Shown: positions 55,841 to 64,000 of the stretch, one piece after another
Numbering within the stretch: position 1 is the first letter of the stretch
Layout: every line of letters starts with the position of its first letter
Assembly: GCA_025667525.1 (NCBI GenBank)
Contig: CM046882.1
Coordinates: forward strand, 521,632,618-521,696,617
Length of the DNA stretch: 64,000 bases
Source: Glebionis coronaria
Taxonomy: Eukaryota; Streptophyta; Magnoliopsida; Asterales; Asteraceae
Direction of reading: 5' to 3'
Translations under genes and position numbers: made by a program
The notes under the pieces: generated by a model
Told to the model about the DNA's origin: nothing
Databases searched by the model: none
Seen by the model: only the letters and a program-made list of their open reading frames with translations

Positions 55841-56009
55841 AAAAGGTGATTTGCCCGCTCCTATTGATTGGATACTCAAATTTAGCGTGTTTTGACACAT
55901 ATACACTCATTTTACTTTTAATTATGTTTACATTTATAAGAGTATATGTGTCAAGACGCACTAATTTGAAGTGTGTCAATCAATTTGAGAAGTGTGCAAA
56001 TCACTTCCC
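55841..56009. mobile_element. MULE-type MITE, 169 bp, 9-bp TSD TTATAAGAA
   Basis: Ends AAAAGGTGATTTGC and GCAAATCACTTCCC; most of the element is a fold-back, with GACACATATAC on one arm and GTATATGTGTC on the other. Perfect 9-bp direct repeats TTATAAGAA lie at 55832-55840 and 56010-56018. The 9-bp duplication fits Mutator-like elements. Confidence 0.85.
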
Positions 56010-56018
56010 TTATAAGAA

Positions 56019-57139
56019 GATTATGCTTTTCAATCATCGCCCTCAAAACTCTCTTTTAATTCACTAAAAAAGGTAAGAATTATCAAAAACATTTGACTTC
56101 CACCAACATAAGTAAGCACGAACCAAGACTTGAACCCTTAACCTTTTGTCCATAATATTAATATATATTCAATTCCTTTATGGATTGTTCGAATGTGAAT
56201 ACCAACGGACTTAAAGCTCGTTGATAACGCTCTTTTAATTAATTGACATAACAAGTTGATTATTAGTTCAAAAACATCTCAAAATAATATGATGATTATT
56301 TGTATAATTCATTTTCTTACTATAATTTTATAACTTTAAGATGGAGCAAGTTTATTTTTTCTTTTTTTATCTAAAATTTGGGATTTGACATACTATTAAG
56401 CATGAGAATTATTTTCTGTTTTTATATTTCAAAAGATATTCTTGGATTCTTTGGAAATGATTGGAAAATATATACAAGTTGGTAGGAATTAGGAGAGTGC
56501 ATGAATCACGAATAGGGTTCAAATTTTACTTGATTAGGTAAAACAAACCCAATAATTGAGGTTTATATTCTAGATAAAATGTCATTAATATTCTCCATGT
56601 GACATGTTGGCATGTTGGTTGGTCAACAGTCTCAACTTCAATATTCAGTCGAATAATTAAGATTTTTTAAATCTTGGTACGCATTATATAATCTTTGAAT
56701 TTATTATTAGTCTTATGACATTTTTGTAATGGGTTGTTTTGATGCTTTCCCACTCAAATTTCATATGCCCATTGTTTTTGGAACAAACAAATGACCATGT
56801 CTAATAATACTACTTAGTTAAATTTATAAATAAAATACGACCACTACTATTGTTCACTGAATTTTGAAGCTATATGCTCAAATATTTCGTTCTTCAAATG
56901 TGATATCTGAAAAAAGTTTTACAAAGTAATACAAATGGATTGTGTGTCATACTGTCATTAATGGATTGTGTGCTATTTGACACTAGCTAGTATACACGTA
57001 GTGAAAGAACCAAGTACTAAAAGTCATTGGGTGTCCGGGTGCACAAACATTTTAACACTTTATTCTAAGTTATATTTAATGAAGAAAAAGAAAGAAAATA
57101 AAAAGGAAACGTAAAAAATGTTGTTTTTTCGAATACTAC
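56019..57139. other. Intergenic, nothing recognised
   Basis: AT-rich; no ORF, TIR or RNA gene that I can support. Confidence 0.5.
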
Positions 57140-57280
57140 TAAGGCTAGGCACAACGCATGGGGTCGCGACCTAGTTTTTTCGGTCGGCGACTTAGTGCGA
57201 CCTATTTGGCACAACCCGGCGACCTAATGCGACCTAATAAAATTTTTTATTTTTTTTTTTAAAATCAATATTTTTTCTTT

Positions 57281-57287
57281 ATAAATA
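57281..57287 (+). promoter_or_regulatory. TATA box for the ORF in the TIR element
   Basis: TATAAAT within TTTATAAATACC, about 80 nt upstream of the ATG at 57366, followed by a CA-rich leader (TCACACACAACTCAACACAC). Confidence 0.7.
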
Positions 57288-57365
57288 CCATATTTTCACA
57301 CAGTTATTTCACACACAACTCAACACACAACTCTGTTTTTTCACACACACATTCAGAAATCAAAA

Positions 57366-57977
57366 ATGGCATGCTCATTCCCACATACCGAAGCCGAGAT
57401 TAAGGCTATAGTTAACAGACAAATACTTCAACAACAACGCCGTTACGAGCAGCTTACGAAGTTAGGTGATGATTTCGATGCTGCGTCCGAAGAGAATAGG
57501 GAACTGAGCTCGGCATGTAAGAAATGCCGTGATCTCTCCCTACAGGAGCGTCAGTTTATCGACACGTATCTTAGTAAGCAAGCTGAATTGGATTTCAGCC
57601 TCCGGAGATCTTTGTGTAGAAAGGCGACAAAATTTGAGGCCATAATTGAAGAAAATACTAAATGGTTGAATAACTTTGGTTCTTCGTCCCGATATCAAAC
57701 AACACATATCGGTCCTTCGTCGCAACAACACCGAATAAGAAATGAGTCGCCCGATCTACCCTTTCCAATTCCAAACCTCACAGATGGCAGAATGACTGAC
57801 AATGAGGTGTATCAAGAATACCTAGATCAAAAAGTGTTGAGACAAATGCAGGAAGAAGAAGAAAGGGAAAGAAGGGAGCGGGAGGCGCAAATTATGGCGG
57901 AAGAAGATGAAGAAGAAACATTGCGTTGGGAGTTTCCTTGTGGTCTGTTATCGGATTCGGATCCGGGAACTGATTAA
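57366..57977 (+). CDS. Unrecognised 203-aa coiled-coil protein inside a TIR element
   Basis: ATG to TAA without interruption, in a good context (CAAAAATGGC). Residues ~10-110 are Gln/Glu/Lys/Arg-rich and predicted helical (NRQILQQQRRYEQL, LSKQAELDFSLRRSL), with a Cys pair CKKC near residue 50. The middle is Ser/Pro-rich (SSRYQTTHIGPSSQQH). The C-terminus is a charged helix (RQMQEEEERERREREAQ) ending in acidic SDSDPGTD. No transposase, Myb or NAM-like motif is evident. It may be an element-encoded accessory protein or a captured host fragment. Function unknown. Confidence 0.7.
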   Translation: MACSFPHTEAEIKAIVNRQILQQQRRYEQLTKLGDDFDAASEENRELSSACKKCRDLSLQERQFIDTYLSKQAELDFSLRRSLCRKATKFEAIIEENTKWLNNFGSSSRYQTTHIGPSSQQHRIRNESPDLPFPIPNLTDGRMTDNEVYQEYLDQKVLRQMQEEEERERREREAQIMAEEDEEETLRWEFPCGLLSDSDPGTD

Positions 57978-58056
57978 TCGTATTATGTAATTTTATTTTT
58001 AGTATCGTATTGCATTTCCTATTGTATTTCAGTATTTTCAAGTTTTATTAGTATTG

Positions 58057-58062
58057 AATAAA
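58057..58062 (+). terminator. Candidate polyadenylation signal
   Basis: AATAAA (in GAATAAATTTTTAAC), ~80 bp after the stop of the ORF at 57366-57977 and still inside the TIR element. Confidence 0.4.
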
Positions 58063-58679
58063 TTTTTAACTTTCGAATACAAGATTTTTACATTTCTTTT
58101 TATAGTATATAATATTAATTATATAATAATTTTTTTTTTTTTTTTTAAAACAGAAACAAACATTTTTTTTTAAAACAGAAACAAGCACACAAATGAAACA
58201 TGGTCGTGACTAAGGTCGATTAGGCCTCGATCGACACCGGCGACCGAATCGCCGCAACGCGACGATTCGGTCGCGACCTACTGGTGACCGACAAAAAACC
58301 GACGCGTTGTGCCCAGCCTTAAGGAATGAAAGAAAATAAAGTTGAGAGTTAGTGTGTTTTAATTTGATGATTTATGAAGTAAAGTATTTTCTTTCGATAA
58401 AAGAAAATATTTAATTTACATTATTTTTTTTATTAACAAAACTTAAAAACACGATAAAAATATATTGCAATAGGAATTAAAAAAAAAAGTAAAGGAATAT
58501 TATAAACAAATTTTGAAACAAGTGTATTTAAAAAAAGCTAAGGTATTGTTTAGTTATAAAAAAGTTTCATAATTTTTTTTTAATTTTTAAAGAAGTGAAT
58601 GAACTTTTTTTTAAAGAACAAAAAACATGTAAACTTCTCATAAAAATATAAAACTATTAGCTATCAGTTATCAATCTGT

Positions 58680-60155
58680 GGGGGTGTTTGGTTAAGCTTG
58701 TGACTTGGAGTTAGACTTATTTTAATACCTTATAAAAGATTTAAGCCATTTTTTATTATTAGAAATCTTAATTCTTTAAGCCTCCAACATTTCTTGTTAC
58801 AGAAAGATTGTTATTACTTTTTTATTTATTGCACAAATAAATTTTATTAAATTCAAAGTTATTAATAGGTTTAATTTCAAAACATCAGTTACACATAACT
58901 TTAAAACAAATTTTAATGAGCTTATTTTAATAGGCCCATTTTGTATGTTATTTTTCAAAGAAATTAAAAGTCAAAAAATTTCATCACACACATAATGGAA
59001 AAGTTAAATATTTTAGATTATGTAAACTCGTAACGAATCAACGTTAACACAAATTATTTAAAAAGCTTGTAACCGTCCATTTAAAATATTATAGTAAAAT
59101 ATATTAAACTCTGTGTTGTAACAAGCATAGAGGTTTATAAAGCCTAATCTATACTATCTATACTACTTTATAAAGTATTTAGCACATTCTAAATAAGGAA
59201 GTCTTAAAAAATTAAGCCAAAAACATTACTATAAAAAGAAATAAAAAGTTAAAGTAATATTATTTATTTCGTAATCAAACGTCTTTATGTTTAGTCCATT
59301 TCATAACCGTCTTCATTAACTTTTGTAATGAGATTTAAATATTATCGGTTACGTTTTAACCAAAATCATAATTCTATTTTTAATATAACTTTTGTAACGT
59401 TTACTTTATTTGAGTATAAAAGCATCATTTGGTTAATACAAAAAACACAACAATTTATATTCCTTTATCATACTTCTAAAAAATCTTATCACTTTTTTTT
59501 GTTTCTTTTGAGCATCTCGGAAAATTTGTATACCCCATCAAATTCAAAAAGAATGTTTTGCTTCAACTATTACTACGGTGAACTTATTGTTAGTGTACAT
59601 GCAATTGCTTAACATGAAAATAAAAATCGAGTATGTGATTTTTATGTTATTTTTCGAATACTATGCAATGTGGCGTGATAATCTTTTCAATAATATGCAT
59701 CACGTAGGCAATGTTATAGATACGTTATCCTCATAATAAACGTACAAGTGGAGAACATTCAATGGTAAGAAAATTTTGTTACACGGGTACCTACCGCTGC
59801 AATACGCGGGTACCCGGCTAGTGTTATATAAGCCATTTATGACTTATATATTATAAGCTTATAAGCGCAAATTTAGTGTTTGGTTTAGCTTATCAAAATT
59901 AATAAGTTAAATGACAAAAAAGTCCATAAGTATTAAATAGTGTAGTTATTAAATGTGGGGTATAAAAGTCTTTTTATATGTTATTTTTATATAAGCCAAA
60001 CATTTGTTATAAAAAGCTACACTTTTATGGCTTACCAAAACACCCACATATAAGCTTATAAGCCCACTTATCAACCAAACACTTGGTTTCGGCTTATAAG
60101 CTTATATAAGCTAATAAGCTTATAAGCCACTATATAAGCTAAAACAAAACCCCCC
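58680..60155. mobile_element. Decayed TIR-like element with AAGCTTATAAG repeats, split by a Helitron
   Basis: The left end GGGGGTGTTTGGTTAAGCTT and right end AGCTAAAACAAAACCCCCC are roughly inverted. The right half is dense in ATAAGCTTATAAGC motifs in both orientations, with further GTGTTTGGTTTAGC/CCAAACAC pairs at 59877-60090 that may be a second nested MITE. No clean target duplication was found, so the boundaries are provisional. Confidence 0.45.
59148..59821 (+). mobile_element. Non-autonomous Helitron, 674 bp
   Basis: The 5' end TCTATACTATCTATACTAC is a plant Helitron start. The 3' end has GCAATACGCGGGTACCCGG then CTAG, with a short GGGTACCC hairpin just before the end. It lies between A (59147) and T (59822), the Helitron target dinucleotide. 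No RepHel coding is present; the ORF at 59328-59612 has no known motif. Confidence 0.82.
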
Positions 60156-60211
60156 TATATATGTTGTCAATCAATAATTCTTATAATATCACACTTTGTA
60201 ATCTATATATA

Positions 60212-60607
60212 TGTTGTTAGCCTCAAAATATTGAGTCAGACAAGAATAATCGGTCATATGTTTATTACGTATCGCTTATTAGAACGTTGTAATAGCTAGT
60301 TAAATAGTCGTGACATTACGGACTTGATGGCTAGCTTAAAAGGCCTCTTTTAAGGTACTAAGCATTTATTCAAGTCCGACCCAAACAATATAGTCCATAA
60401 ACAAGCTCACATGTAGGGGGACTATAAATACCCTTCCTAGCATGTTAGGAAGGGTGTTGGTAATTCATTTTCTTAATCTAATATTCACTAAGTTTCACAC
60501 ATCTCTCTCTTTTGTCTCTATACTTTCTCTCTCTACTTTCTCTCTCTAGAATTCATCTATCTTTCTTCCTTTTCTCTTGTTTAATAATCACAAAATATGG
60601 GACAACA
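60212..60607 (+). mobile_element. 5' LTR of Copia-3
   Basis: Starts TGTTGT, ends ACAACA; 396 bp. TATA box CTATAAATACC at 60423-60432, then CTTCCTAGCATGTTAGGAAG, a 20-bp inverted repeat just after it, and a CTCTCTCTAC tract. A PBS follows at once. Confidence 0.88.
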
Positions 60608-60609
60608 TT

Positions 60610-60623
60610 TGGTATCAATCGCC
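60610..60623 (+). promoter_or_regulatory. Primer-binding site of Copia-3
   Basis: TGGTATCAATCGCC, two bases after the LTR. The first eight bases match the tRNA-iMet PBS (TGGTATCAGAGCC). Confidence 0.75.
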
Positions 60624-60834
60624 ATGGGGTAGATTTGTGATTGGTTGTTGTTATTTCATTTGATTCGTATGATTTACTCCATAAATCATCTCGATTTGAA
60701 TTTTTTTTTTTGTGTTTTTCGTGCTCTAAATCTTGATATAAATCTCCTACATAGTTGTGGTAAGGATTTGGGTGCTTTGGATTGGTTAAAATCACGGATT
60801 TCTAAGAAAAAATCTCATTTTTTACTCATTTTTT

Positions 60835-61090
60835 CGGAACATTGCGACACTTGTACTTTCATTTCCATCGCAATACGCTAGGGTTTATACATTACGACGC
60901 ATATTGCAACGGTTGGTATTGCGACAGTTTTTGGCATTGCGACAGGTTCAAGTTTTTGGCATTGCGACAGGTTCAAGTTTTTGGCATTGCGACAGGTCCT
61001 TCTTTGGTATTGCGACCGGTCCTTTTTTGGTATTGCGACAGGTCCTTCTTTTTGAACATTACGGAGAATCATCGTTTTGAACATTGCGAA
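60835..61090 (+). repeat. ATTGCGAC motif array in the Copia-3 leader
   Basis: About ten ATTGCGAC/ATTACGAC-type octamers in sense orientation, including short tandem units (GGCATTGCGACAGGTTCAAG twice; GGTATTGCGACAGGTCCTTC-like). It lies ~410-670 nt after the TATA box and upstream of gag, and resembles the arrays in the Athila-like LTRs. Confidence 0.85.
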
Positions 61091-61587
61091 ATCACCAATT
61101 TTAGATCGAAGCATTTTTAGACTTAGGCAGTATCTAGACTAGTTTCGGAATATCATTTACAAAAAACAAAAACGAAAAAAAAGAAAAAAAAGAAGAGTTT
61201 TTAGCGGGAAAACCCAAGTAAAATTTATTTTTACAAGACCATTTTTAGGCCATTTAAGCTTCAATTTCAAATTTAGCGATACGAAAAAATTTCGACCAAA
61301 AATTCAAATTTTCTGACCAAAATTCAAATTTTTAGGCCATTTTAGGTTTTATTTTCCGTCCAAAATTTTCATATTTATAATTTTTCCCCCCAATAGTTTT
61401 TGTCTAATTCTAACTCGATTTCAAAATTTGGAGATTCAAAATTTTCTCGGTTACCATTATATCAGACTGGAGAATTTAATGTCGGACTGAGAAAAAAATC
61501 GAAATTTTTCGGAATTTAAACCACAATCCAATCACACCTTATCTACTTAAGATCCAAAGTCAATTCATCAATTGAGACACCATAATC

Positions 61588-61923
61588 ATGGAAAAGAGCA
61601 ATGAGTGTTCAGAAGTGACAACTCTCGAGATGGAACGATTACAACAACGAACACGCTTATTGAGAGATAAATGCATGGAAAGTTTGAGAATACTTCAATC
61701 ATCGTTTAAGAGCCTTTCAAAAGTCCTGCTAGACTTAGGTGAATCCACTGGCACGTTCATAAGAGCATTCACACAAGCCATGGACAAACTTGCGGCAAAA
61801 CTTGTCAAAGAAAGAATTTTGGGAGTGAATGCAAGATCATCTTCACTAAACTCAACACGACATTTGAAAAGACCTTTGATTCAGAATTTCTCATGTCTTC
61901 GAGTATACAACCCTGCTTCATGA
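61588..61923 (+). pseudogene. Copia-3 gag, N-terminal helical part (tentative)
   Basis: An open frame from ATG 61588, Leu/Lys/Glu-rich and helical (LEMERLQQRTRLLRDKCMES, LSKVLLDLGESTGTFIRAF). It has no zinc knuckle. It sits in the right place to be the beginning of the long gag but I cannot match it to the usual Copia gag core. Downstream, 61925-62030 encodes QTAQTFKDLILRNIQSI in another frame, a segment I associate with gag of this family, so frameshifts are likely here. Confidence 0.5.
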
Positions 61924-62101
61924 GACATCATCAAACTGCTCAAACGTTCAAAGACCTGATCCTACGTAACATCCAATCCATTGCAACCTATGTCAAAAGA
62001 ACAATATTCACGAACAAGAGATAGATAGGAGGTTCAAGGAAAGTTGTGGTACAGTATCAGGTCATGAGAATGAAAGCTGCACATCACGGAACACAAAGCA
62101 T

Positions 62102-64000
62102 GGTCCGCAGAATGATCATATCATACATGGGAAAGAAAGCAGCAGCACTGGCACACAAGACATCAGTTCTGAGATTATCATCAGCAATACACCTTCCTAT
62201 GACAATGGCCCTGTCTTCGACTCTGGCCCATTAGAAGAGGTACACAATGATGAATATAATGTGTTTTCTAATGCTAATACGCATGAGCATTGTGATCAAA
62301 CTCAAACCCTTATTGACACATGTATGACAGAAAAGGTTGATAGCAATACCACACCTGATCCCTCAGACACATGCAATAATGATTTTGACGATGATAAACA
62401 TGCAAATGAGTATAATGATGAGGAGCGTATTGCGCTTGCTAATTTAATTGCCACTTTACAAAAAGATGTCAAAGAAACTAAAAATAGTCAAAAGCAATTA
62501 AAGAAGGCAAATGCTACGCTCACTCAAAATTTTGAAGAATGGAAAGCTGCTCTAGTTAAATCTAGTGAGACCATTGATAGCTATAGAGCTCAGCTTCTTC
62601 AAAAGACCAATGAGATTGAGGGTTATAAAGGGTGTTTAATTAACGTCAAAAAGGACAATTATCAACAGAAGTATAACGAAACTCTTCAGCTTTTTGAACA
62701 AGAGAAACGTAATCATAACACCTCTTTGAGTATCGGACGTCACAAAACGTATCTTGCTACCACTAAAGTCAATGAGTTAACTCAAGTAAATGGTTTTCTT
62801 CAAGAGGATAAAACTAAACTTGTTAATGAAAACAAAGCAGTAGTTGAAAATTTGGAAAAGGATTTCAAAACTAGACAAGCGAAAGATATCGACAAAACGG
62901 TGGAACCTGAAACTCAAATTGATTTTTACAAGAAAATTGTTTACAAAACTAATCAATCAATTCAAACCATGAGAATGTTGGCACCTCGTTCATTTTTTAA
63001 GGGTAGACCTAGTTTTGCAAATCCTAAGTACCTCGAGCAAGCTCAATCTGAGAATCAACACCTATATCTTGATGAGTCCCGGTGGACCGATCTTGATTGC
63101 CTTGTTGTAAGGCCCGACAGTGAAGAGACGACCTACTTGGAAGAAGAGAGTAGATCAAAAGTTAATAAAGAGTTTGTTAAACCATATAATTATGCTTATG
63201 AAAACAGTCTTTATGGTCTTTTCAAACCGCAAACACAGAAGTCTCGTGAGCAAATATTTTTCGAATGTGAACAAATAAGAATTAATGGAGACAAGTTTTT
63301 GCCACTAAGAAAACTAATGTTTCAAAATTTATCGGGTACTTGCCGCATCAAGCTTCTATCAGCAAGAGTAAGGAAGCACTTCGTATTCTTAAGAGTAACA
63401 TCGAAAATTTCAAAAAGGTTGTTGACGATGACTGGATAAAAACGTGAACTTTTGAAAGGTGATAAAGAAATTCCTCACGATATAACTGTGCTTGTGAAAA
63501 CTATTTTGATTCCTCTTGCGGAAAGAACAAAGAAACATGCTTTGGAATTTGAAACGTTAATTGAGCAAGAAATGTTTGACGATTTGAAATTGTGGAATCT
63601 CTTGAAAAAGAAATTGACGATCATCAACCTGAAAGAGACGAGTTTTCCACAACATATGATCTACTCTTACAAGAATGTCTCTCCAAAGATATTTTGTGTG
63701 TTGCTCTTACATCTTGTGCAGATATATACGAATATTCTGACGTGGCATGCAAATATCTTGATCAAGTAAAAGAGTGTGAACGTCTTGAAACTGAGCTTTC
63801 GAAACAGACAGATAATGTTGATCAAAAGTATTTAGCGTTAATTCAACACCGATGTGAATTCCTTCAAAAACACTGTCATACTCTTGAACTTGCTTTGTAA
63901 GACAAAGTCGGAAAAGGTCCAAATGATAATAACTTGCAAGTAAAACTTTCCGCCTTGTGTCTAGAAATGAACGAAAAGAGTATGGAAATTACAGACTTGA
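62102..64000 (+). pseudogene. Copia-3 gag, extended coiled-coil region
   Basis: In frame from at least 62102 (SSSTGTQDISSEIIISN, then DSGPLEEVHNDEYNVF) although the longest open segment is 62261-63439. It includes a coiled coil (LIATLQKDVKETKNSQKQLK), YKTNQSIQTMRMLAP, FANPKYLEQAQSE, ESRSKVNKEFVKPYNY. The frame moves near 63328 (FIGYLPHQASISKSKEALR) and back near 63440, shifts again near 63590 (SLEKEIDDHQPERDEFS, YLDQVKECERLETELSKQ), and meets TAA at 63898-63900 before continuing to the window edge. This long Gag tail is typical of a Copia family frequent in Asteraceae, from memory. Confidence 0.85.

Larger units (their letters stand above)
57141..58320 (+). mobile_element. TIR element carrying an intact ORF, 1.18 kb
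   Basis: Terminal inverted repeats AAGGCTAGGCACAACGC (57141-57157) and GCGTTGTGCCCAGCCTT (58304-58320), 16 of 17 matching. Subterminal GTCGCGACC palindromes occur near both ends (57163-57172 and 58270-58278 region). Flanks allow a TA duplication at most, so the superfamily is unresolved. Inside are a TATA box, an intact 203-codon ORF and an AATAAA-like signal. No transposase is recognised. Confidence 0.8.
60212..64000 (+). mobile_element. Copia-3: 5' part of a Copia element, cut by the window end
   Basis: 5' LTR, PBS, a ~950-nt leader with the ATTSCGAY array, and a long gag. The remainder lies beyond 64000. The gag has at least three frameshifts and a nonsense codon, so the copy is inactive. 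Confidence 0.88.

Overview
The window is plant nuclear DNA, almost entirely transposable elements with one recognisable host gene. Plant LTR retrotransposons of both superfamilies (Copia primed by tRNA-iMet, Gypsy of the Tat and Athila types), hAT, MULE, PIF/Harbinger and Stowaway elements, a Helitron and a DUF1677 gene are all present. The polyproteins look like those I remember from sunflower-family genomes (Asteraceae, especially Anthemideae such as Tanacetum, Artemisia or Chrysanthemum). That placement is from memory and unverified.

Layout. 1-3,100: two decayed LTR-element ends. 3,108-13,063: a decayed minus-strand Copia element (Copia-1) broken by two hAT elements and a 2.86-kb solo LTR. 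13,064-17,839: intergenic DNA with a MULE-type element and a Harbinger MITE. 17,840-40,051: first copy of a duplicated block ending in a truncated DUF1677 gene. It is split by a 20.2-kb Tat-type Gypsy element (18,689-38,924), itself split by an Athila-type Gypsy on the minus strand (20,702-31,833, TSD GGAGA). 40,052-52,018: a 3'-truncated minus-strand Copia (Copia-2), split by a non-autonomous Athila-like element (43,075-50,451) and carrying a Stowaway MITE. 52,030-54,438: second copy of the block with a complete DUF1677 gene and a Harbinger MITE. 54,439-60,211: intergenic DNA with a MULE-like MITE, a TIR element carrying an intact 203-codon ORF, and a Helitron inside a decayed TIR-like sequence. 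60,212 to the end: 5' LTR, leader and gag of a third Copia element (Copia-3), running off the window.

Relationships. The Athila-type element (with pol) and the non-autonomous one (no pol) share LTR architecture, PBS, a roughly 2-kb 3' region with four polypurine-tract-like motifs and a Gag-type zinc knuckle, so they look like an autonomous/non-autonomous pair. Their LTRs, and the leader of the unrelated Copia-3, carry sense-oriented arrays of an ATTSCGAY motif downstream of the TATA box, that is, in the 5' leader RNA. In both Athila-like elements the last ~40 bp of U5 differ strongly between the two LTRs although the rest is 98-99% identical; the Tat element does not show this. These are the signals most worth following. 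Nearly every retroelement reading frame carries frameshifts or stops. All comparisons were made by eye.
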